DNA of 20,222 nt, from NCBI GenBank assembly GCA_964518835.1, contig CAZFKU010000024.1, positions 1 through 20,222 of the forward strand, written 5' to 3'. Source of the DNA: AB-629-J13 sp964518835. Lineage in GTDB: Bacteria; Fidelibacterota; Marinisomatia; Marinisomatales; AB-629-J13. Shown in pieces: positions 14,803 to 20,222 of the stretch. The translations under genes were made by a program, and so were the position numbers. Under the pieces are notes generated by a model. The model was not told the DNA's origin and did no database searches. It saw nothing but the letters and a program-made list of their open reading frames with translations. Numbering within the stretch: position 1 is the first letter of the stretch; each line of letters opens with the position of its first letter.

Positions 14803-16382
14803 TACCAATCTCTCAGGATTTTTTCAGCAGCCATTTCACCCGGTGATCCTGTGATCCCTCCGCCGGGATGAGTTCCGGAACCACATTGATAATAATTTTT
14901 AATGGGAGTTTTGTAATTTGCCCATTTCACTGCCGGTCTCAAGGAAAACAATTGTTGGAGCGAAAGTTCTCCATGGAAAATATTACCTTCTGTCAGTCCA
15001 AAAGTGGATTCCAGATCCGCCGGTGTCAGCACCTGCCGATGGATGGTAATATCTTTGATATTGGGAGCAAATTGTCCAATTGTGTTGATCACAGCATCTC
15101 CAAAAGCTTCCCGTTTTTGATCATCCCATCCACCTTTGATATCAAAAGGTGCATACTGCACAAAACAGGACATGACATGTTTCCCGGGAGGTGCCATGTC
15201 CGGATCTAAAACGGAAGGTAAAATGATGTCAATGTATGGATTCTTCGAAAATTCCCCATACTTCGCATCATCATATGCTCTTTCTAAATGGTCATAACTT
15301 GGACTGATGGAAATAGCTCCCCGCAGATGGACTCCATCACCGGGAAGACATGTGAAATTGGGCAGTGAGTCCAACGCAAGATTTACCTTTCCAGATGAAC
15401 CACGAATACGGAATTTTTTGATAGCTGTTAAAAATTCAGTTGGAAGATCGCTTGCATCTACCAGTTTTAAAAAAGACATTTTAGGATCGAGTCCAGAAAT
15501 GACCTTTTTCGCATGAAATTCGTCTCCATTCTCCAATGCTACACCAACAGCATTTCCATTTTTTACAATCACATTGGACACAGAGGTTTCCGTTTTAATT
15601 TCTGCACCAAAATGTTCAGCCGCCCTGGCTATAGCCATACTGACAGCTCCAGTTCCTCCTCGTGGAAACCCCCAGGCACGGAATGCACCATCAATATCTC
15701 CCATGTAATGATGAAGCATCACATAAGCGGAACCGGGGGACCGTGGTCCCATGAAAGTTCCGATGATTCCGCTGGCGGACATGGTTGCTTTTAAAGGTTC
15801 AAACTCAAACCATTCATCCAAAAAATCTGCTGAACTCATTGTCATGAGTTTGGTCAAATACTCAAATTGTTCAGGATTCAATGTTTTAAAATGTTTCACC
15901 AATTTTTTTAATGCTGACAAATCTGAAATACTGAGACAAATAGGATTGGGTGCAATGGTTTCCAGAATGGGACGGACTGCCATTCCGATCTGACTCATAA
16001 GGGGACCAAACCTCATGTAAGATTCAGCATCCCGGGGGGAATGACGGTATAATTCACGGTAAGTCTGATCGGGATCAGCCGTGCGAAAAAGATAGTCATT
16101 TTCTAACGGTGTAAAGGTACTCTCCAATGGCAGGAGTTCCAACCCAAATTTAGGGAGCATAAGTTCACGGATTATTTTAGGCTTCAGTAAACTGACGACA
16201 TAAGAACAAACTGAAAATTTGAATCCGGGGAAAACTTCTTCTGTGACTGCTGCCCCGCCAAGGACATGACGTCTTTCCAAAACCAAGACTGTTTTTCCGG
16301 CTCGGGCTAAATAGGCTGCTGCAGTCAGTCCGTTATGACCACCTCCAATTACAATCGCATCATATTTTTTCATAACGGACAT
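14802..16382 (-). CDS. FAD-dependent oxidoreductase, PYROXD2/phytoene-desaturase-like (first of a tandem pair)
   Basis: The 526-residue flavoprotein has an intact GGGHNG dinucleotide-binding motif (13-18), then VLVLERRHVLGGAAVTEE. The PYROXD2-like middle region includes GPRSPGSAYVMLHHYMGD and WGFPRGGTGAVSMAIARAAE. The C-terminal FAD-binding segment is CGSGTHPGGGITGSPGEMAA. It overlaps the upstream aminomethyltransferase: the first ATG is 13 bases before that gene's end and follows GGAAAG. A second ATG (residue 4) forms an exact ATGA overlap with the stop. Human PYROXD2 and its bacterial relatives have poorly defined substrates. Context with a Rieske oxygenase and GcvT-like protein suggests an amine or acid dehydrogenase or oxidase rather than carotenoid desaturation. 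Confidence 0.87.
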   Translation of the reverse strand: MSVMKKYDAIVIGGGHNGLTAAAYLARAGKTVLVLERRHVLGGAAVTEEVFPGFKFSVCSYVVSLLKPKIIRELMLPKFGLELLPLESTFTPLENDYLFRTADPDQTYRELYRHSPRDAESYMRFGPLMSQIGMAVRPILETIAPNPICLSISDLSALKKLVKHFKTLNPEQFEYLTKLMTMSSADFLDEWFEFEPLKATMSASGIIGTFMGPRSPGSAYVMLHHYMGDIDGAFRAWGFPRGGTGAVSMAIARAAEHFGAEIKTETSVSNVIVKNGNAVGVALENGDEFHAKKVISGLDPKMSFLKLVDASDLPTEFLTAIKKFRIRGSSGKVNLALDSLPNFTCLPGDGVHLRGAISISPSYDHLERAYDDAKYGEFSKNPYIDIILPSVLDPDMAPPGKHVMSCFVQYAPFDIKGGWDDQKREAFGDAVINTIGQFAPNIKDITIHRQVLTPADLESTFGLTEGNIFHGELSLQQLFSLRPAVKWANYKTPIKNYYQCGSGTHPGGGITGSPGEMAAEKILRDW

Positions 16383-17563
16383 TTTCGTTTTCTTTCCGGA
16401 TTAAAAAACGGGGATTTGACTACACGAGCAGGTGTGAGTTTTCTATAGTGTTCCACATTTAATTCAAAATCCAATTGTGTGCCCAATTTTGCATACTGTG
16501 ATTTTACATGAGCTAAGGCGATGTAGCGTTTCAAAATGGGAGACCAGCAACCGCTGGTAGCATAACCAATTTGTTTATTATTTTTGTATAAAGGAACGCT
16601 GGTTCTCCAGGCAACGCAGGGTAATCCCGGTGGAAGGCCCAGTTTTTTATAATGTTTTTCCAATTCAGTCCATCCGATTTCAATGCCAACAAAATTCCAT
16701 TTAATGCCCCGTTTCAGTTCCATTTCCAAAGATTTTTTACCAATAAAGTCTTTTTTCTTCAGTTTCACAGTCCAACCCAATCCCAATTCAAAAGGAGACG
16801 ACTTCCGGGATTCTATGAGAGCATGACGTGCAGAAATATAATCTACATCCAATAAAATCAATCCTGCTTCAATACGAGTCATATCCAAAGCATTGAGCCC
16901 TGTGGGGGTAATCCCAAATGGTGTTCCTTTTTCCATAAGTATATCCCAGATCGGCAATGCATTTTTAGGCTCCATCCAGATTTCATAACCCAGATCTCCG
17001 GTGTATCCCGTTCGGGAAATGGAAACGGGAATCTGCTCAATTTTGGTTTTCATCATCCAGAAAAACTTCAATTTATCCAGGGAGTCAGCAGCGACCGTAT
17101 TTAAAACAGCTCTTGAATTAGGACCTTGAAGAGCAAGTGCAGCGGTTGTATTGGAATCGTCCCTAATGTTGAGATCAAATCCTTGTGAGTTCGTTGTTAA
17201 CCACTCAAGATTCGGTTCTGCACTTGTAAGCCTAAATTTATTTTCAGATAATCTTTGTACCGTTCCATCGTCAATCTGTTTTCCGTCTTCATCACACCAG
17301 GGAGTGTACATCACCTGCCCTATTTTGCAGATTCCAATATTCCGAGTTACGAGATGATCCAAAAACGTTTGAGTATCGTTGCCTTCAATGATGTATTTGT
17401 ACAAAGGTGTAATGTCCAATAATCCGGCTTTTGTACGAATAGCAAAATATTCATTCTCATGGTTGAGTTCATATTTTGTTGCTGACAAATATCCCGACCA
17501 TCTTCGCCATTCCTGTGATTCATTCAGCTTTGATGTTCGTTCAAAAAACGGGGATAAGATCAT
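16370..17563 (-). CDS. GcvT-family folate-dependent aminomethyltransferase/demethylase
   Basis: About 397 residues from the ATG at 17563. It is related to glycine cleavage T protein, which passes a methylene group to tetrahydrofolate. Family marks, numbered from that ATG: Asp pair (IDDG) near 98-99 at the catalytic position, ALQGPNSR near 144-151, RTGYTGDLGYEIW near 184-196, TGLNALDMTRIEAGL near 221-235. The N-terminal SPFFERTSKLN and GLLDITPLYKY place it in a T-like subgroup distinct from true GcvT, and no gcvH or gcvP is present. The C-terminal part (GWTELEKHYKKLGLPPGLPC) is longer than in standard GcvT. A TTG at 17596 would add 11 residues, but the family N-terminus fits the ATG. It is the first gene of the cassette and overlaps the first FAD gene. 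Inferred role: capture of a C1 unit released by the partner oxidoreductases. Confidence 0.85.
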   Translation of the reverse strand: MILSPFFERTSKLNESQEWRRWSGYLSATKYELNHENEYFAIRTKAGLLDITPLYKYIIEGNDTQTFLDHLVTRNIGICKIGQVMYTPWCDEDGKQIDDGTVQRLSENKFRLTSAEPNLEWLTTNSQGFDLNIRDDSNTTAALALQGPNSRAVLNTVAADSLDKLKFFWMMKTKIEQIPVSISRTGYTGDLGYEIWMEPKNALPIWDILMEKGTPFGITPTGLNALDMTRIEAGLILLDVDYISARHALIESRKSSPFELGLGWTVKLKKKDFIGKKSLEMELKRGIKWNFVGIEIGWTELEKHYKKLGLPPGLPCVAWRTSVPLYKNNKQIGYATSGCWSPILKRYIALAHVKSQYAKLGTQLDFELNVEHYRKLTPARVVKSPFFNPERKRKCPL

Positions 17564-17662
17564 CTCCGTTCGGGCAGTAAAATGTTTTGTCAGCAATGAA
17601 GAAAAATCAGTTAAAATCTAATATATTAAATTGGGAAAAATAATAATTGAGAAGAGAATTAA

Positions 17663-18610
17663 TCAGTCGTTTGAATTTGCCGAATTATAGGCTTCAATAA
17701 TATTCTTCACCAACTGATGGCGAACGACATCCGATTTATCCAACTGACTAAATCCAATTCCGTCAATATCATTTAAAATATCAATGACCTGCAGCAAACC
17801 CGAGTCCGATCTTCGAGGCAGGTCAATTTGAGTTATGTCTCCGGTGATAATCGCTTTTGAATTCACTCCCAGCCTGGTGAGAAACATTTTCATCTGCATG
17901 GGTGTTGCATTCTGTGCTTCATCTAAAATGAGAAATGCATTATTCAAGGTTCTGCCACGCATGTATGCCAACGGGATGATTTCGATGATATTCTTAGCCA
18001 ATAAGGGATTTAATCTTGCTTTGTGAAGCATGTCTCCCAATGCATCATAAAGGGGTGCCAAATAAGGATCGACTTTTTCCCTCAAATCTCCGGGAAGGAA
18101 TCCCAGATTTTCTCCTGCTTCAACAGCAGGCCGGCAAAGTATAATTCTATCCACATTATGATTTTCAAGAGCTGCCACTGCAAATGCAACAGCAATATAA
18201 GTTTTCCCTGTCCCTGCTGGTCCAATTGAAAATGCTATGTCATTTTTTCTAACTAAATCAACATATTTTCTTTGTCCCTTTGTTCGAGCGGAAATACCCC
18301 CTTTTCTGCCATAAAATATTACATCATCTATGGGTTGATCTTTTTGGTTTTTCACGTCTTTAGCAGTAATCTGTAAAAGATCCTGAACATTTTTTTGGGT
18401 CAGGGAACCCTTGCGATTCAACGTCTGGGTCATTTCGTGAACCAGATTCACAATTTTTTCTACTTCCTCTTTTTCCCCTTCTATATGGAATTCACTTCCC
18501 CGGACCACAACACGGGCTGAAAAATTATCTTCCAGAATCCTCAGGTTCGTGTCACCGGCACCTATCAATGCCTGAATATCCACTCCTTTTAATGCAATAC
18601 TCTTTTTCAT
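17663..18610 (-). CDS. phoH: PhoH-family ATPase/RNase-associated protein
   Basis: The 315-residue cytoplasmic P-loop ATPase is of the PhoH/YbeZ type. An N-terminal KH-like segment (about 5-60, DNFSARVVVRGSEFHIEG) precedes the helicase-like core. Walker A is GPAGTGKT (130-137), then RPAVEAGENLGFLPGDL, then Walker B LILDEAQNATPMQMKMFLTR (DEAQ 230-233), followed by ITGDITQIDLPRR. YbeZ partners with the endonuclease YbeY in rRNA processing in known bacteria, but ybeY is not in this window. I prefer the ATG at 18610 over a TTG two codons upstream. The gene lies 99 bases before the GcvT-like gene on the same strand, so the metabolic cassette could be partly read through from here. Confidence 0.93.
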   Translation of the reverse strand: MKKSIALKGVDIQALIGAGDTNLRILEDNFSARVVVRGSEFHIEGEKEEVEKIVNLVHEMTQTLNRKGSLTQKNVQDLLQITAKDVKNQKDQPIDDVIFYGRKGGISARTKGQRKYVDLVRKNDIAFSIGPAGTGKTYIAVAFAVAALENHNVDRIILCRPAVEAGENLGFLPGDLREKVDPYLAPLYDALGDMLHKARLNPLLAKNIIEIIPLAYMRGRTLNNAFLILDEAQNATPMQMKMFLTRLGVNSKAIITGDITQIDLPRRSDSGLLQVIDILNDIDGIGFSQLDKSDVVRHQLVKNIIEAYNSANSND

Positions 18611-18616
18611 AGACAA

Positions 18617-18683
18617 AAAAACATCTGTAATTTAACGGGTGAAATTTACACCGTGAATCTTTCTAATTACCACCTGCAAGCCA
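18617..18683. promoter_or_regulatory. divergent promoter region between phoH and the lipoprotein gene
   Basis: These 67 bases separate two genes pointing away from each other, so both promoters must be here or inside the genes. The region contains a near-palindrome GGTGAAATTTACACC (18638-18652; arms GGTG/CACC around an A/T core), a possible operator. No clear -35/-10 pair was identified. Confidence 0.35.
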
Positions 18684-19559
18684 ATGATTTTCCATAAATT
18701 ATTCTTTGTCTTGATTTTTGGCATGATGTTCCTGGGATATTCCTGCTCGCCAAAGCAACCAAGTCAAAAAGATATTTTATCTCAAAATGTGGACTTTTTA
18801 ATCCTGAAAGGAAATGAATTTTGGGAAAAACGAGCAAATCCTGAAAATGCAAAATGGGCGAGGAATTTTCTATTCAAAGCACATCAAATGAGACCGCAGG
18901 ATAAGGAAACCGGACTATTATACAGCCGATCATGTTTCTTTGCAGGGAAATATATCGTGGAAAGCGATTCAAAAAAGGACAGCCTTTTTATGGAAGGAGC
19001 ATTGACTGCTCTATTCTACATTTTAAACATCAGCCCAAAGGAGATTAATTCGGAGACAATTTTAAATCCCGGAGAAGGACGGCATCTCTTAATGGATAAA
19101 ATTGAATCCACAGATAAAACATCACTCCCGGCTCTGTATTTGTGGGGATTAAATTTAGGAGAATATATTTTTTCCAAACCGGTAAGGGACCGGATGAAAC
19201 AAAAGGATTTACTCGAATCATTATTTCACCGGATTCACAATCTTGATCCTACCTATGATTTTGGAGGATCCCTCCACCTTTTAGGTGTATTGTATTCTCG
19301 AATACCGGGAATGGATGTGAAACAAGCAAAAACCTATTTTGACCGGGCAATTCAGATGTACCCAGATTGTTTCAGTCACAGGACTGCCAGGGCAGAATTT
19401 TACTTTATAAAAACCGGACACCGTGAAGCATTCCACGATGAATTATCACAGGTTTTGAAACAAGATCCAACACAGATTCCGGATATCATGCCTGAAAATC
19501 TCATGGAACAGGGAAGAGCAAAGATTCTTTTGGAACGGGAATCTTCACTTTTTGAGTAA
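18684..19559 (+). CDS. TatT-like (TRAP transporter T-component) TPR lipoprotein
   Basis: The 291-residue protein has a short N-terminal signal (MIFHKLFFVLIFGMMFLGYS) ending at C21, an imperfect lipobox GYSC, so it is probably lipid-anchored. The rest is helical with TPR-like pairs. Examples are ARNFLFKAHQMRPQDKETGL, LFHRIHNLDPTYDFGGSLHL and AKTYFDRAIQMYPDCFSHRT. The C-terminal PENLMEQGRAKILLE matches the end of TatT proteins, which in Treponema form a periplasmic TPR partner of TRAP transporters. No TRAP transporter genes (tatP, DctQ/M-like) are visible here, so the TatT name is structural only. The start gives a proper signal peptide; no Shine-Dalgarno is seen. The next gene follows after 92 bases. 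Confidence 0.75.
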   Translation: MIFHKLFFVLIFGMMFLGYSCSPKQPSQKDILSQNVDFLILKGNEFWEKRANPENAKWARNFLFKAHQMRPQDKETGLLYSRSCFFAGKYIVESDSKKDSLFMEGALTALFYILNISPKEINSETILNPGEGRHLLMDKIESTDKTSLPALYLWGLNLGEYIFSKPVRDRMKQKDLLESLFHRIHNLDPTYDFGGSLHLLGVLYSRIPGMDVKQAKTYFDRAIQMYPDCFSHRTARAEFYFIKTGHREAFHDELSQVLKQDPTQIPDIMPENLMEQGRAKILLERESSLFE

Positions 19560-19651
19560 TTCTTTTTGTAATTTAGTATCTGGATGTAAAATCAAAATTT
19601 TTATTTAATGTTTATAATAAAAGTGTAAATTTGGTGTAACGGAAGATACAT

Positions 19652-20056
19652 ATGGATAAACCTTTCAGTGTTAAAAAATACATGGTGACCAAATTGGTTA
19701 CTTTTTCACCGGATATGAATGCACTGGCAGCCATTCGGGATTTATTGAATTATAAAATTTCCGGCGCTCCCGTTTTGGATAAAGAGGGAAATATTATAGG
19801 GGTGTTTTCAGAAAAAGACGGAATGAATACCATTCTTGATGCTTCCTACCATAATGAGATCGGTGCACTGGTCTCGGATCTGATGAGTACTCAAGTGTTT
19901 ACCGTTTTAGAAAGCGCCAGTATCATGGAAGTAGCAGAAAAATTTCTTTCCACCAGTTTCAGGCGGTTTCCTGTAGTGGACAAGGATGAAAGATTGGTCG
20001 GACAAATCAGCAGGAGGGATGTGCTGAAAGCAGTAGAGGACTTGAGTAAGGGATGA
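19652..20056 (+). CDS. stand-alone two-CBS-domain protein
   Basis: The 134-residue protein is made almost only of a Bateman module, that is two CBS domains at about 6-55 and 70-130. The first reads VKKYMVTKLVTFSPD then ISGAPVLDKEGNIIGVFSEK; the second VSDLMSTQVFTVLES then FRRFPVVDKDERLVGQISRR, with D(V/G)L-type ends. CBS pairs bind adenosine nucleotides and control partner enzymes or transporters. Without a fused domain the partner is unknown. A GGAAGA ribosome binding site lies 8 bases before the ATG. A TATAAT at 19613-19618 is a possible -10 box, although no good -35 matches it. Confidence 0.9.
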   Translation: MDKPFSVKKYMVTKLVTFSPDMNALAAIRDLLNYKISGAPVLDKEGNIIGVFSEKDGMNTILDASYHNEIGALVSDLMSTQVFTVLESASIMEVAEKFLSTSFRRFPVVDKDERLVGQISRRDVLKAVEDLSKG

Positions 20057-20130
20057 TAAATAAAATATGATAATTGTTTATCCGGCTGTTTCAGTGCGAT
20101 ATACATTTTTTTGCTAAATTGGATATACAT

Positions 20131-20222
20131 GGATGGAACTGTCGCTTTGCTCCAGCTCCATCAGGCAAAACTGTGCCCAGTCTGGTGGTTGGTTCGGCGC
20201 AAGCGCCTCCCAACAACCACTG
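20131..20222. other. G/C-rich stretch with imperfect hairpin at the window edge
   Basis: I count 54 G/C in 92 bases (59%), against 19 in the 70 bases just before it (27%). Near the edge, GTGGTTG (20185-20191) pairs with CAACCAC (20214-20220), and inside it GGCGC (20196-20200) pairs with GCGCC (20203-20207) over an AA loop. The structure may continue past the window. Two copies of GATATACAT (20098-20106 and 20122-20130) stand just to its left. It could be part of a dispersed repeat, a recombination site or the start of another gene; none can be assigned. Confidence 0.4.

Noticed and set aside
13234..16382. Carotenoid biosynthesis (phytoene desaturase) genes
   Set aside because: The proteins share the fold but resemble PYROXD2-type enzymes; there is no phytoene synthase or cyclase nearby, and the neighbours are a Rieske oxygenase and a GcvT-like protein.
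16370..17563. Glycine cleavage system T protein
   Set aside because: It lacks gcvH and gcvP neighbours and has a distinct N-terminus and longer C-terminal part; only the broader family call is safe.
20131..20222. Integron attC site or start of a real protein gene
   Set aside because: I could not match the RYYYAAC/GTTRRRY core sites, and the frame opened by the ATG at 20129 is short and reaches the edge without family features.
1..20222. CRISPR arrays, insertion sequences, rRNA genes
   Set aside because: No regularly spaced repeats, transposase-like frames or rRNA sequence were seen on either strand.

Overview
The window looks like chromosomal DNA from a Gram-negative-type bacterium of the FCB group. 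Marinimicrobia (SAR406) or a relative such as Calditrichota or Ignavibacteria is my best guess. The reasons are the FPNPFNP-type C-terminal secretion domain on the first protein, A/T-rich DNA with few strong Shine-Dalgarno sites, a SecA longer than the E. coli protein, and a lipoprotein resembling the TRAP-associated TatT family. This placement is inference from sequence style; no marker gene comparison was possible.

Layout, left to right. (1) 2-1345, + strand: the end of a large secreted or surface protein, followed by a terminator. (2) 1558-3113, +: a two-gene AbiE-type (type IV) toxin-antitoxin operon with palindromes in its promoter region. (3) 3232-11067, -: a tightly packed run read leftwards: thiolase, 3-hydroxybutyryl-CoA dehydrogenase, acyl-CoA dehydrogenase, branched-chain aminotransferase, NusB, SecA, then tRNA-Leu(UAG) only 6 bases after the secA stop. 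Gene ends overlap or lie within about 25 bases of each other, so it is probably one transcription unit. (4) 11068-11490: a 423-base A/T-rich gap without a gene. (5) 11491-11805, -: a small acidic protein I do not recognise. (6) 11979-17563, -: a four-gene cassette read leftwards: a GcvT-like folate-dependent aminomethyltransferase, two tandem paralogous FAD oxidoreductases of the PYROXD2/phytoene-desaturase fold, and a Rieske oxygenase whose active site resembles quaternary-amine demethylases. (7) 17663-18610, -: phoH. (8) 18684-20056, +: a TatT-like lipoprotein and a two-CBS-domain protein. (9) 20131-20222: a G/C-rich stretch with a hairpin, unlike its surroundings, running off the window.

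The most interesting part is the cassette 11979-17563. Its first three genes are translationally coupled by short overlaps. The combination suggests oxidative breakdown of an N-methylated or quaternary ammonium compound: a Rieske oxygenase could remove a methyl group as formaldehyde, the FAD enzymes could oxidise the amine or the carbon skeleton, and the GcvT-like protein could move the C1 unit onto tetrahydrofolate. The substrate is unknown to me. The Rieske gene is separated from the rest by 130-odd bases that fold into two consecutive nested hairpins, one of which would hide the ribosome binding site. The acyl-CoA genes in region 3 could feed on branched-chain amino acid carbon or short fatty acids, but no enoyl-CoA hydratase is encoded next to them here.
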